Origin: Butyrivibrio sp.
GTDB lineage: Bacteria > Bacillota_A > Clostridia > Lachnospirales > Lachnospiraceae
Reading direction: 5' to 3'
Assembly: GCF_024699075.1 (NCBI RefSeq)
Contig: NZ_JAILQF010000340.1
Span: 1-41,836, forward strand
DNA length: 41,836 nucleotides
Below the pieces are notes generated by a model that worked only from the letters and a program-made list of their open reading frames with translations, was not told the DNA's origin and did no database searches. Each line of letters begins with the position of its first letter. Position 1 is the first letter of the stretch. Positions 24,981 to 34,323 of the stretch are shown here, piece by piece. The position numbers and the translations under genes were made by a program.

Positions 24981-27038
24981 ATGAATCGTAAGAAGATTAC
25001 TGAGCTTGTTTTTGATTACGGTGTAGCGCTGTATGTAGTTGCTGCGCTTATTATGCTCATCATCCCTATCCCGGCATTTTTAATGGATATACTTCTTGCA
25101 TTTGACCTTTCTATGGCTTTTGCAATTTTGTTTAACGCAATGTATGTTAAGGAAGCTCTGGATATGAGCTTTTATCCTACAATGCTTCTATGTACCACAG
25201 TTTTTAGAATCGCTCTCAACGTTTCATCTACAAGACTTATTCTTACAACAGGTGATCCTGGTAAGGTTATTGAGGTATTTGGTGAATTCGTTGGTGGCGG
25301 TGACCTTATTATCGGTATTATCGTATATATTATCCTTGTAATAGTTCAGTTCGTTGTAATCAACAAAGGTTCTGAACGTGTATCTGAAGTAACTGCAAGA
25401 TTTACACTTGATGCTATGCCTGGTAAGCAGATGGCTATTGATGCCGATCTTAATACCGGTGTAATAGATGATAAAGAAGCCAAAAACAGACGTGATCATA
25501 TTCAGAAGGAAGCCACATTCTTTGGTAACATGGATGGTGCTTCCAAGTATGTAAAGGGAGATGCCACAGCCGGTCTTATTATCACAGTCGTAAATATTGT
25601 TGGTGGTATTATGATGGGTGTCCTTCGTCAAAGCCTTGCTCTTAATGAAGCTGTTGATAAGTACACTATCCTTACAATTGGTGATGGCCTTGTATCTTCA
25701 ATTCCTTCACTTTGTACGTCACTTGCAACAGGTGTTCTTGTAACTAAGGGCGCCGGCGAATCTGACTTTGGTCATACTCTTATCAATCAGGTATTTGGCC
25801 TTCCCAAGGTTATGTATCTGGTTGGCGCAGTTATTGCTTTCCTAGGACTCTTTTCACCACTTCCGCCTGTTATATATGTTGCAATTGGCGCTTTGTATAT
25901 AGTTGGCGGCAGAATGATGCAGCAAAGAGTAGAAGAAGCAGCTACTGAAGAAACTGTTGAAGAAGCAGAAGAAGCTCAGGCTGAAGAGATAAGACAGCCT
26001 GAAAATGTTAATTCACTTCTTCAGGTTGATCCTATAGAGCTTGAGTTTGGATATGGAATAATCCCCCTTGCTGATATCAATCAGGGAGGTGACCTTCTTG
26101 ACCGAGTTGTTATGATTAGGCGTCAGATAGCACTTGAACTTGGTACGGTTGTTCCTATTATACGTCTTCGTGATAATATCCAGCTCAATCCTAATCAGTA
26201 TATTATTAAAATAAAAGGTATACAGATCAGTGAAGGCGAGATTCTTTTTGACCATTATATGGCCATGAATCCGGGACATGTTGAGGAAGAGATCACAGGT
26301 ATTCCTACATTTGAGCCTTCCTTCCACCTGCCCGCTATATGGATAACCGAAAGTCAGAGAGAACGCGCGGAGTCTATGGGCTATACAGTTGTTGATCCGC
26401 CTTCCATAATAGCAACTCATTTGACAGAGGTTATAAGAGAGCATATAGCTGAACTTCTTACAAGACAGGATGTTCAGAACCTTGTTAACAATCTTAAGGA
26501 AAACAATGCTGCTCTTGTAGATGAGCTTGTTCCCAAGCTTATGAGTCTTGGTGAGATTGAAAAGGTTCTTCAGAATCTTTTGTCAGAGGGTATATCAATA
26601 AGAGATCTTGTTACTATATTTGAAACTCTTGCGGATTATGCGCCTAGTACGCATGATACGGATATACTGACTGAATATGTAAGGCAGAGCCTTAAGCGCG
26701 CTATATCCAACAAGTACTTTATATCCGGAGAGACGACGAGCGTTGTTACGCTTGATCCTAAGGTGGAGCAGGAGATCATGGGTTCTGTCAAGCAGACTGA
26801 GACCGGTGCTTATCTTACTCTTGATCCTGAAAGGACCAGAGCTATCTTAAAGAGTGTTGTCACTCAGGCCAAAAAGCTTGAAGACAACGGCAGAAGTCCT
26901 ATAGTAATGACTTCTCCAATTGTAAGAATGTATTTTAAGAAAATGACAGAAGAGACCTACAAAGACCTGATTGTTATTTCCTACAATGAAGTGGAAAGCG
27001 ACGTTGAGCTTCAATCGGTTGGCATGGTTACGGCATAA
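24981..27038 (+). CDS. flhA: FlhA, flagellar export gate receptor
   Basis: FlhA forms the nonameric ring below the gate, receiving chaperone-substrate complexes. ATG 24981 lies six bases after AAGGGGG; the ATG at 24975 would leave no spacing. The 685-residue length is typical. The N-terminal ~320 residues hold eight membrane helices. The conserved FHIPEP loop includes RFTLDAMPGKQMAIDADL. An acidic linker at ~318-340 leads to the cytoplasmic domain with IPLADINQGG and the ISIRDLVTIFETLADYAP helix region. Confidence 0.97.
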   Translation: MNRKKITELVFDYGVALYVVAALIMLIIPIPAFLMDILLAFDLSMAFAILFNAMYVKEALDMSFYPTMLLCTTVFRIALNVSSTRLILTTGDPGKVIEVFGEFVGGGDLIIGIIVYIILVIVQFVVINKGSERVSEVTARFTLDAMPGKQMAIDADLNTGVIDDKEAKNRRDHIQKEATFFGNMDGASKYVKGDATAGLIITVVNIVGGIMMGVLRQSLALNEAVDKYTILTIGDGLVSSIPSLCTSLATGVLVTKGAGESDFGHTLINQVFGLPKVMYLVGAVIAFLGLFSPLPPVIYVAIGALYIVGGRMMQQRVEEAATEETVEEAEEAQAEEIRQPENVNSLLQVDPIELEFGYGIIPLADINQGGDLLDRVVMIRRQIALELGTVVPIIRLRDNIQLNPNQYIIKIKGIQISEGEILFDHYMAMNPGHVEEEITGIPTFEPSFHLPAIWITESQRERAESMGYTVVDPPSIIATHLTEVIREHIAELLTRQDVQNLVNNLKENNAALVDELVPKLMSLGEIEKVLQNLLSEGISIRDLVTIFETLADYAPSTHDTDILTEYVRQSLKRAISNKYFISGETTSVVTLDPKVEQEIMGSVKQTETGAYLTLDPERTRAILKSVVTQAKKLEDNGRSPIVMTSPIVRMYFKKMTEETYKDLIVISYNEVESDVELQSVGMVTA

Positions 27039-27115
27039 CTTGAATTTAAGAACTAAAGGCAGGTTGATTTATAAAAAAATCCTTCAATAAGAATTTAGTA
27101 TTGGAAAGAAGGCCT

Positions 27116-28492
27116 ATGATAATTAAGAAGTTTGTCGGTAAAACAGAAGAAGATGCCACAGAGCAGGCTAGAGAAGAGCTCGGCATGGGCATTGTCGTGA
27201 TGAATGTAAGACCTGTACGCAAGGTTGGCTTTTGGTCTTTCCTTCAAAAACCAAAGACAGAGGTGACGGTAGCTTTAGAAGAAGAGCCTGATCTTTCTGA
27301 TAAGATCGTGCGCCCTAAAAAGAGTCTTTCACCTTCTGAACAGGACAATGATAATAAGAAAGCTGATGAAGCTTCTGATCTTGGCAAGAAGCTTATCAAG
27401 GCGTCCCAGTCAGGAGTGCTTCCACCTTTGAAGGTATCCGCCGGTTCGTCCGGGAAGCTTTCTGCTACTAATGCTGTAGCTGCAGAGAATGCTACGGCTT
27501 CTTCGGTTGTTCTTGAAAGGCCGGGTGTCACAGTCCCTTCTTCTAATTCTGTTATCGAAGAAAAGCTGGATTCTCTTCATTCTCTTCTTGAAAAAAATAT
27601 TGTGCGTCCGCAAAAAGATGAGCAAGCTCCAAAAGCTTCTGCTGATTCCAAAAATGATTCAGAAATCCGCGCAAAGGACGATACAATTCCGGAAGAGACT
27701 TTATCTTTTATCAAACTCCTATATAACACAATGATAGAAAACGAAGTAGACGAGCGCTATGTCAATGAGCTGACTGATGAAGTCGAGAGATTTGCAAAGC
27801 CGGGTATACCTCTTGAATACTTTCTTAGTAATGTGTATCAGAAGATGATCCTCAAATTCGGTAAGTCCGAAGAGATAACACCTTCTGAAAATGGTGTAAA
27901 AGCTGAAATATTCATAGGACCTACAGGCGTTGGTAAGACAACTACTATTGCAAAGCTTGCTTCCAATCTTTCTGTAGTTCAGCACAAAAAGGTTGCGCTT
28001 ATAACAGTTGATACTTACAGGATCGCTGCAGCTGAGCAGCTTAGAACTTATGCTTCAATTCTTGAGATACCTTTCAGGGTTATCTATTCTGTGGAAGATA
28101 TCAAGAAGGCGGCAGATGATTTTGAAGATATGGATTATATCATGGTAGATACTGCCGGTCATTCTATTCACAATGAGGAACAAAAGGATGAAGTCGGCAA
28201 ATACGTAGAGACTTTAAAGGAAAAAATGGATACGGATACTTTCCTTGTTATGAGTGCATCTACCAAATACAGAGATCTTCTTGAGATAGTGGACAATTAT
28301 AAGGAAGATTTTGACTACAAGCTTATTTTCACCAAGATGGATGAAACTAATGCGGTCGGCAATCTTTATAATATAAAGCTTCATACCGGTGCTCCGATGT
28401 CTTACATTACTAATGGCCAGAATGTTCCGGATGATATCGCCGTATTTGATGCGCAGAGGGTAGTCAAGAACCTTCTGGGAGGAAAAAAATAA
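27116..28492 (+). CDS. flhF: FlhF, SRP-type GTPase for flagellar placement
   Basis: FlhF is an SRP-family GTPase that sets flagellar position. I take the ATG at 27116, since FlhF proteins begin MIIKKF; a TTG five codons earlier is in frame. The protein has 458 residues: a basic N-domain with the EEDATEQAREELG segment, a variable linker (~60-190), then the NG GTPase with P-loop GPTGVGKTTT near 268-277, DTYRIAAAEQL, and DTAGHS where most SRP GTPases have DTAGR. The adjacent flhG product is its regulator. Confidence 0.95.
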   Translation: MIIKKFVGKTEEDATEQAREELGMGIVVMNVRPVRKVGFWSFLQKPKTEVTVALEEEPDLSDKIVRPKKSLSPSEQDNDNKKADEASDLGKKLIKASQSGVLPPLKVSAGSSGKLSATNAVAAENATASSVVLERPGVTVPSSNSVIEEKLDSLHSLLEKNIVRPQKDEQAPKASADSKNDSEIRAKDDTIPEETLSFIKLLYNTMIENEVDERYVNELTDEVERFAKPGIPLEYFLSNVYQKMILKFGKSEEITPSENGVKAEIFIGPTGVGKTTTIAKLASNLSVVQHKKVALITVDTYRIAAAEQLRTYASILEIPFRVIYSVEDIKKAADDFEDMDYIMVDTAGHSIHNEEQKDEVGKYVETLKEKMDTDTFLVMSASTKYRDLLEIVDNYKEDFDYKLIFTKMDETNAVGNLYNIKLHTGAPMSYITNGQNVPDDIAVFDAQRVVKNLLGGKK

Positions 28493-28554
28493 TTGCTTAA
28501 TGTTTGATGAAGGACTTATTGATAAGGCCGAAAGCAGTAGCCGGGGGATAATGT

Positions 28555-29487
28555 ATGCAGGATCAGGCAACTCAGCTTAGAAATATTATTAAGAATGCGA
28601 ATTCTTCAAGGCCCAACAGACCTCTTGCAAGAGTTATTACTGTTACAAGCGGTAAGGGCGGTGTTGGTAAGAGCAATGTAGCTATAAATCTGGCGATACA
28701 GTTTCGTAAGATGGGCCAGAGGGTCATAATCCTTGATGCCGACTTCGGACTTGCCAATATTGAGATCATGTTTGGTACAGTTCCCAAACATAATCTGTGC
28801 GATCTTATATATCAGGGCAAAAATATTAAAGAAGTTATTACCTGGGGACCTATGGGCGTAGGCTTTATTTCTGGCGGTTCCGGCATTTCCGGCATGTATA
28901 ATCTTTCGAGAGATTATCTTGTTTATATAATTGTTAATCTTGCGGAACTCGATGCAATAGCCGATACAATAATTGTGGATACAGGAGCGGGTATTTCGGA
29001 TGCCGTTTTGGAATTTCTTGTAGCAAGTGGCGAGATCATACTTGTGACAACGCCTGAACCGACTTCGATAACTGATTCTTATTCACTTCTTAAAGCGCTT
29101 AATCATCATCCCAGATTTAGCAGGGAAGATACTGTAATTAAAACAGTCTCGAACAGAGTAAGTTCCGATGCGGAAGGCGAACAGCTGTATCATAAGCTCA
29201 GCGCTGTTTCTACAAGATATTTAAAGCTACCTCTTACTTATCTTGGCTCGATTCCGCAGGATCAGCAGCTATCTAATGCTGTAATGCAGCAATCGCCGGT
29301 GTCGATTGCTTTTCCGAATGCTAAATCGGTCAGATCGTTTGAGAGCATTGCTAGAAAACTTACAGGCGAACAAGGTGGTGAGCCAGAGATACAGCCAAGA
29401 GGAATGGCAGCTTTTTTCTCGCATATTATTAAGAGCAGAAAATTAGAATCTACCACAGCTGAGGCCGTAGGCGGCACGAAAGGATGA
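28555..29487 (+). CDS. flhG: FlhG (YlxH/FleN), MinD-like ATPase controlling flagellar number
   Basis: FlhG stimulates FlhF GTPase activity and limits flagellar number; it may also deliver FliM/FliY to the C-ring. The 310-residue protein starts with a Gln-rich activator-like helix (QDQATQLRNIIKNA), then the deviant Walker A SGKGGVGKSN (~32-41), ILDADFGLANIE, and VDTGAGIS. The ATG follows GGGGGAT. It overlaps nothing, and the next gene begins 1 base after its stop. Confidence 0.95.
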   Translation: MQDQATQLRNIIKNANSSRPNRPLARVITVTSGKGGVGKSNVAINLAIQFRKMGQRVIILDADFGLANIEIMFGTVPKHNLCDLIYQGKNIKEVITWGPMGVGFISGGSGISGMYNLSRDYLVYIIVNLAELDAIADTIIVDTGAGISDAVLEFLVASGEIILVTTPEPTSITDSYSLLKALNHHPRFSREDTVIKTVSNRVSSDAEGEQLYHKLSAVSTRYLKLPLTYLGSIPQDQQLSNAVMQQSPVSIAFPNAKSVRSFESIARKLTGEQGGEPEIQPRGMAAFFSHIIKSRKLESTTAEAVGGTKG

Positions 29488-29488
29488 C

Positions 29489-30202
29489 ATGCTATCTGAT
29501 TACATAATACCTGGAAACAGAATAGAACTGCAGCCTTTTTCGACAGGGTATATAAATAGTGGTGACAGGAAATCGTATGCAAGCAAGATATACGACATCC
29601 TGTCTGAAGAAAAGATCGATGTGATGATGCCGATGGAAAAAGGGCAGCTTCAGCTCCTTCCTGTAGATGGCACTTATAACATAGTCTTTTATTCTGATAA
29701 GGGCTTGTTCCAAAGTAGCGGAAGAGTCGCTGACAGATACCGGTCCAACAATATGTATATTCTTACTATTGAGCTTACAAGTCCCCTTTCAAAGCTGCAG
29801 AGAAGAGAATATTACAGATTTAGCTGTGCTATCAGTTTTAAATTCAGAAATCTTACTGAGGATGAAGAATTAACAATAAGAGATAATCCTTTCTTTGCAC
29901 TTGATTATGATGAACCGATGAATAAAGGGACGATAGTCGATATAAGCGGAGGCGGTATAAGATTCATAGCTCCTTTAAGACTTGATGAAAATTCCAGGAT
30001 ATATATCTACTATAAGCTTCCTCAAAGAGGAAATCTTAAGGAATACAGGATCATCGGGCAGATACTTAAGACAAGAGAACTTGAAGCCAAGCAGGGAAGC
30101 TTTGAACACCGCGTTAAGTATACCAATATAGATGAAGATGACCGCGAAGATATAATCCACTATATCTTTGAAGAAGAAAGGAAAATGATGCGAAGAACTT
30201 GA
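29489..30202 (+). CDS. YcgR-like PilZ c-di-GMP effector
   Basis: The 237-residue protein has an N-terminal YcgR-like beta domain (~10-105) and a C-terminal PilZ domain (~107-225). Both c-di-GMP binding motifs are intact: RxxxR in QRREYYRF (~108-115) and DxSxxG in DISGGGIRF (~150-158). YcgR/MotI-type proteins slow or unclutch the motor when c-di-GMP is high. Starting 1 base after flhG in the motility operon, it most likely links c-di-GMP to flagellar function. It has no membrane helix. The precise target is not visible. Confidence 0.88.
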   Translation: MLSDYIIPGNRIELQPFSTGYINSGDRKSYASKIYDILSEEKIDVMMPMEKGQLQLLPVDGTYNIVFYSDKGLFQSSGRVADRYRSNNMYILTIELTSPLSKLQRREYYRFSCAISFKFRNLTEDEELTIRDNPFFALDYDEPMNKGTIVDISGGGIRFIAPLRLDENSRIYIYYKLPQRGNLKEYRIIGQILKTRELEAKQGSFEHRVKYTNIDEDDREDIIHYIFEEERKMMRRT

Positions 30203-30284
30203 ACTTAAATACAGTTAACCAAAGATATTATAAGGAACAGACACTATAGTATAAACGATAATAAGATAGAAAGTAGGCGTAAAT

Positions 30285-31376
30285 ATGAAAAAAATTTTCT
30301 TGGTTGATGACTCTGCACTTATGAGAAGCGTACTCAGTGATATCATTAATTCAGATTCAAAGTTTCATGTGGAAGCTACTGCCAGAGATGGCGCTGAAGC
30401 ACTTGAAATGCTGAAGAAGTCCAATTCATATGATGTCATGGTTCTTGATGTTAACATGCCTAAGATGAATGGTATAGAGCTTCTTCAGAAATTGAACGAA
30501 GAAAAGATCAGAATACGCACTATGATGGCCAGCACAGATACAGTTGAAGGTGCTAAGGTCACACTGGACTCTCTGGATCTTGGAGCTATAGACTTCGTTC
30601 ACAAACCTGACAGAGCATCTGCCTGCAAAGGCGAGGATTTTACCAAGGAATTCCTTACAACTCTTTGGAGTGTCAGCATTTCAAAGCTTCCTACAATTGT
30701 AAGTGTTAATAAAACTGAAAAACCCGCCGATAAAAAGATTGATAAGCAGATAATACAGGCTGTTCAGAAAAGTACAGCCAGCATTACCGGCAACAAGATC
30801 GTCGCTATTGCTTCATCTACTGGCGGTCCCAGAGCTCTTCAGGCGGTAATACCAAAGCTTCCAAAAAATCTCAAAGCACCTGTTGTACTGGTGCAGCATA
30901 TGCCGGTCGGTTTCACAGCATCACTTGCAACCCGTCTTGATTCTCTTTCAGAGATTCATGTCAAGGAAGCAGCAGAGGGTGATGAACTTACAAGAGGAAC
31001 CGTTTATATCGCTAAAGGCGGTATACATATGCATATTGAGAAAAATCCTTCCGGTAAATTTGTCATCCATTTTAAAGACGGACCGACAAGAGAAGGTGTT
31101 AAGCCAAGTGCCAACTTCATGTACGAATCGCTTGCCAATTCATCCTATGATGAAGTTGTATGCGTCGTAATGACAGGCATGGGAGCTGATGGAACTGAAG
31201 GAATCAAGAACCTTAAAGCAAGTAAAAAAGTGCATGTTATCTCCCAGGATGAAGAATCCTGTACAGTTTATGGAATGCCAAGAGCTGTAGCAACTGCCGG
31301 ATTGTCCAATCAGGTAGTATCGCTGGATAAGATTGCACAGGAAATAGTAATGAATGTAGGTGTATCCGGGGTATAA
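30285..31376 (+). CDS. cheB: CheB, receptor methylesterase/deamidase response regulator
   Basis: CheB removes methyl groups from chemoreceptors to reset sensitivity. The 363-residue protein has a receiver domain (~1-115; D8/D9, phosphorylated D55 in VMVLDVNMP) and a C-terminal methylesterase domain (~170-360). The catalytic triad appears as S178 (ASSTGGPRALQ), H205 (VQHMPVGF) and D302 (MTGMGADG). Its usual partner cheR is not in the window. The 82 bases before it hold no clear promoter. Confidence 0.96.
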   Translation: MKKIFLVDDSALMRSVLSDIINSDSKFHVEATARDGAEALEMLKKSNSYDVMVLDVNMPKMNGIELLQKLNEEKIRIRTMMASTDTVEGAKVTLDSLDLGAIDFVHKPDRASACKGEDFTKEFLTTLWSVSISKLPTIVSVNKTEKPADKKIDKQIIQAVQKSTASITGNKIVAIASSTGGPRALQAVIPKLPKNLKAPVVLVQHMPVGFTASLATRLDSLSEIHVKEAAEGDELTRGTVYIAKGGIHMHIEKNPSGKFVIHFKDGPTREGVKPSANFMYESLANSSYDEVVCVVMTGMGADGTEGIKNLKASKKVHVISQDEESCTVYGMPRAVATAGLSNQVVSLDKIAQEIVMNVGVSGV

Positions 31377-31435
31377 ATGTCACAAGAAACGGCGCCTTCA
31401 TTCATGGGTTAACTCTTCAAGGAGGGTAAAATAAA

Positions 31436-33577
31436 ATGGATACTTCCCAATATCTAGGCGTGTTTCTTGATGAAGCTAAGGAACATATCCAGACTCTGAA
31501 CGACGCTATTATGACTCTGGAAGATGATCCTACAAACGAGGACTGTGTCAACGAGATATTCCGTGCGGCGCATTCCATGAAGGGTATGGCAGGCACCATG
31601 GGCTATAAGCGCATGCAGCAGCTTACTCACGACATGGAAGACGTATTTTCTGATGTGCGTAATGGCACATTAAAAGTTGATACCCATATGACAGATACTT
31701 TGTTTAAGTGTCTGGATGCGGTTCAGGAATATGTTGATAATATCGAGTCTTCACAGGATGAAGGTACAGAAGAAAATGCAGACCTTATACAGGCTCTTGC
31801 AGATATTCGTGCCGGAAAAGCTGGTGGAAGTGCAGAAGCAGCACCTGCTGCTCAGCCCGCAGCGGCAGAAGCAGCACCTGCACAGGAAGCTAAAGCTGAT
31901 GCTGTTCCTCATGGCGACTGGCATTTGATCCCTATGGATGATGCTACTAAAGATACTATCAAAAAAGGTATTGCAGATAGCCGTAAGGCATTTGGCCTTA
32001 CAGTTAAGATACAGGATACTTGTCTTTTAAAGGCTGCCAGAGCTTTTCTTGTTGTAAAAGGTCTGGAAGATATAGGTGAAGTTGTTGCTTCAGATCCAAG
32101 CAATCAGGATATAGAGGATGAAAAGTTCGATTTTACATTCTCTTTGATCGTACTTACTGATACTGATGATGCAGAGAAGGTTGCAGAGATAGCCAAGAAT
32201 GTATCTGAGATAGAATCAGTAGAGATTGGCGAATATGATCCTGATGCTCCTGTAGCAACACCCGCTCAGCCTGCAGCTGAAGCAGCACCGGCTCCTGCAC
32301 CTGCTCCTGCAGCACCTGCACCGGCTCCTGCAAAAGCAGCAGCTCCAGCACCCGCTCCTGCAAAAGCAGCACCAGCTCCTGCTAAAGCTGCAGATGCCAA
32401 GAAACCGGCAGGAAAGCCTGTTGTATCAAGAACAATCCGTGTTGATACAGAAAAACTTGATTCACTTATGAACCAGGTATCAGAGCTTATCATCGCTAAG
32501 AATTCGCTGATATCAGCTACTGAATCAGCCGGAATACAAAATAGTAATGTTACTGAACAGATAGAATATCTTGAATCAGTAACAACCAATCTTCACGAAT
32601 CAGTCATGAAAGTACGAATGGTTCCTATTGAATCAGTACTTCAGAAATTCCCTCGTATGATCAGAGATCTTACAAAGTCTCTTGGCAAGAAGATGGAACT
32701 TACAATGACTGGTGAAGAGACAGAAATGGACCGTACCGTTGTTGATGAGATCGGTGATCCTTTGATGCATCTGTTAAGAAACAGTGCTGATCACGGTATC
32801 GAAGATTCTGAGACAAGACTTTCACGTGGTAAGGATGAGACAGGACAGATTTTCCTTCATGCTTATCAGGATGGTAACTCAGTTGTCATCGAGGTTGGTG
32901 ATGATGGTAACGGTATTGATGCTAACATAGTCAGAAATAAGGCTGTAGAAAAGGGCATCATGACAAGAGAAGAAGCTGACGTTCTTACAGAACAGCAGGC
33001 TGTAGAACTTCTTTTCCATCCTGGATTCTCAACTGCTAAGCAGGTATCTGAAATCTCAGGAAGAGGCGTTGGTCTTGATGTTGTTAAGAGTAAGGTTGAA
33101 TCCCTTTCAGGTACTGTTACAGTTAATACAAAGCTTGGCGAAGGATCTACATGGATCATAAGACTTCCTCTGACTCTTGCTATTATTCAGGGTCTCATGG
33201 TTGAAGTCGGCGGTGAGAAATATGCTATTCCGCTTGATTCCATTCAGTCCATTGAAAATGTTCCTGTATCGGATATCAAGTTTGTATCCAATAAAGAGGT
33301 TATCAATCTTCGTGGCAGCGTAACAAGACTTATCAGAATGAACGAAGTTCTTGAAAATAAGTCAACCAATGATCCTAACGAGGACATGATCGTTGTTATA
33401 ACCAAACGTGGCGATCAGCAGGTTGGTCTTGTTATCGACAAACTTGAAGGTCAGCTGGAAATCGTTATCAAGCCTCTTGGTAAATATATGACGAAGTGCA
33501 AATTCATCAGTGGCGCTACAATCCTTGGTGATGGAGAAATTGCACTCATTCTTGATACCAATCAGATTGGAGGATAA
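31436..33577 (+). CDS. cheA: CheA, chemotaxis histidine kinase
   Basis: CheA phosphorylates CheY and CheB. The 713-residue protein has an HPt domain (phosphorylated H46 in FRAAHSMKGMAG) and a regulator-binding P2-like region (~160-275). A Pro/Ala/Lys low-complexity linker (~285-325) precedes the dimerisation domain (~335-395), then the ATP-binding domain with N-box HLLRNSADHGIE and the GRGVGLDVVKSKVE G2 region, and a CheW-like C-terminus (~575-713). AGGAGG precedes the ATG, and cheW follows after 5 bases. Confidence 0.97.
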   Translation: MDTSQYLGVFLDEAKEHIQTLNDAIMTLEDDPTNEDCVNEIFRAAHSMKGMAGTMGYKRMQQLTHDMEDVFSDVRNGTLKVDTHMTDTLFKCLDAVQEYVDNIESSQDEGTEENADLIQALADIRAGKAGGSAEAAPAAQPAAAEAAPAQEAKADAVPHGDWHLIPMDDATKDTIKKGIADSRKAFGLTVKIQDTCLLKAARAFLVVKGLEDIGEVVASDPSNQDIEDEKFDFTFSLIVLTDTDDAEKVAEIAKNVSEIESVEIGEYDPDAPVATPAQPAAEAAPAPAPAPAAPAPAPAKAAAPAPAPAKAAPAPAKAADAKKPAGKPVVSRTIRVDTEKLDSLMNQVSELIIAKNSLISATESAGIQNSNVTEQIEYLESVTTNLHESVMKVRMVPIESVLQKFPRMIRDLTKSLGKKMELTMTGEETEMDRTVVDEIGDPLMHLLRNSADHGIEDSETRLSRGKDETGQIFLHAYQDGNSVVIEVGDDGNGIDANIVRNKAVEKGIMTREEADVLTEQQAVELLFHPGFSTAKQVSEISGRGVGLDVVKSKVESLSGTVTVNTKLGEGSTWIIRLPLTLAIIQGLMVEVGGEKYAIPLDSIQSIENVPVSDIKFVSNKEVINLRGSVTRLIRMNEVLENKSTNDPNEDMIVVITKRGDQQVGLVIDKLEGQLEIVIKPLGKYMTKCKFISGATILGDGEIALILDTNQIGG

Positions 33578-33582
33578 TAATA

Positions 33583-34068
33583 ATGGATGCACTCAGAGAT
33601 ACACAGGATATTGGAGAAATAATTCAATATATTATCATCAAGCTTGCTGACGAGCAGTATGGAATCGATATCAAGTATATCGATAATATTGTAAGGATGC
33701 AGAATATCACAAGAGTTCCTAAGGTTGATGACTATTTTAAGGGCGTTTTGAATATTCGAGGCGTTATCGTTCCTGTAATGAGCATTCGTGTTCTTATGGG
33801 AATGGAAGAGGATGTCATCACCAACAAGAGCCGTATCATTATCCTTAAGATCGGCGATGAAGGTGAACTTCTTGGAATTATTGTAGATCAGGTCAATCAG
33901 GTACTTAATATTGGTGCCGCTAATATTGATAAGCTCTCCTTTGATGAAAAGACAAAGAAGAGCAACGGCAAGTTTATATCAGGCGTTGGTAAGTATGAGG
34001 GCGGACTCGTATCAATACTTGACCTTACAGCACTTGATCCTGAAACTGCAAAAGAAAAGAAAGAATAA
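33583..34068 (+). CDS. cheW: CheW, chemotaxis coupling protein
   Basis: CheW links CheA to receptors. The 161-residue protein is a single CheW domain with the expected YGIDIKYIDNIVRMQNITRV start, VDDYFKGVLNIRGVIVPVM core and DEGELLGIIVDQVNQVL segment. The ribosome site GGAGG lies within the last cheA codons. A GA-rich hairpin and a duplicated palindromic element follow it. Confidence 0.96.
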   Translation: MDALRDTQDIGEIIQYIIIKLADEQYGIDIKYIDNIVRMQNITRVPKVDDYFKGVLNIRGVIVPVMSIRVLMGMEEDVITNKSRIIILKIGDEGELLGIIVDQVNQVLNIGAANIDKLSFDEKTKKSNGKFISGVGKYEGGLVSILDLTALDPETAKEKKE

Positions 34069-34108
34069 CGATATAATATTAAAATTAAATTGAAAATGTG
34101 ATACTATT

Positions 34109-34140
34109 AAAGAGAGAAAGTTTTAACACCTTCTCTCTTT
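34109..34140 (+). terminator. hairpin after cheW, possible terminator
   Basis: AAAGAGAGAA pairs perfectly with TTCTCTCTTT (10 bp) around a 12-base loop, 40 bases after the cheW stop. The 3' arm itself ends in TTT, with A-rich sequence before it. GC content is low, so it may act as a weak terminator or RNA end-protecting stem. Confidence 0.5.
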
Positions 34141-34144
34141 AGTA

Positions 34145-34258
34145 GTACATGGAATTACATCCATGTAATTCCAAACATGTACGGTTACATCCTGTAACCG
34201 CGTACATAGAAATACATCCATGTATTTCTAAACATGTACAGTTACATCCTGTAACTGA
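34145..34258 (+). repeat. duplicated 57-bp element of covarying hairpins in the cheC leader
   Basis: Two tandem 57-base units (34145-34201 and 34202-34258) each encode two hairpins: a ~9-10 bp stem (unit positions 7-16 with 19-28) and a 7-bp stem (39-45 with 49-55). The units differ at seven sites; six of these are three compensated base pairs (7-28, 11-24, 39-55). Alternating GTACAT and ATGTAC words flank each stem and can pair with either neighbour. It lies between cheW and the cheC ribosome site. Confidence 0.9.
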
Positions 34259-34323
34259 GTACTTGTACAAAGAGTCGCTTTTTTGTTCCTTTCAGGGATT
34301 GTTTCAGATCAGGAGGATATGAT

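Noticed and set aside
34145..34258. Plain terminator pair after cheW
   Set aside because: The hairpins lack T runs directly after the stems and covary between copies; the nearby 34109-34140 stem is the better terminator candidate.
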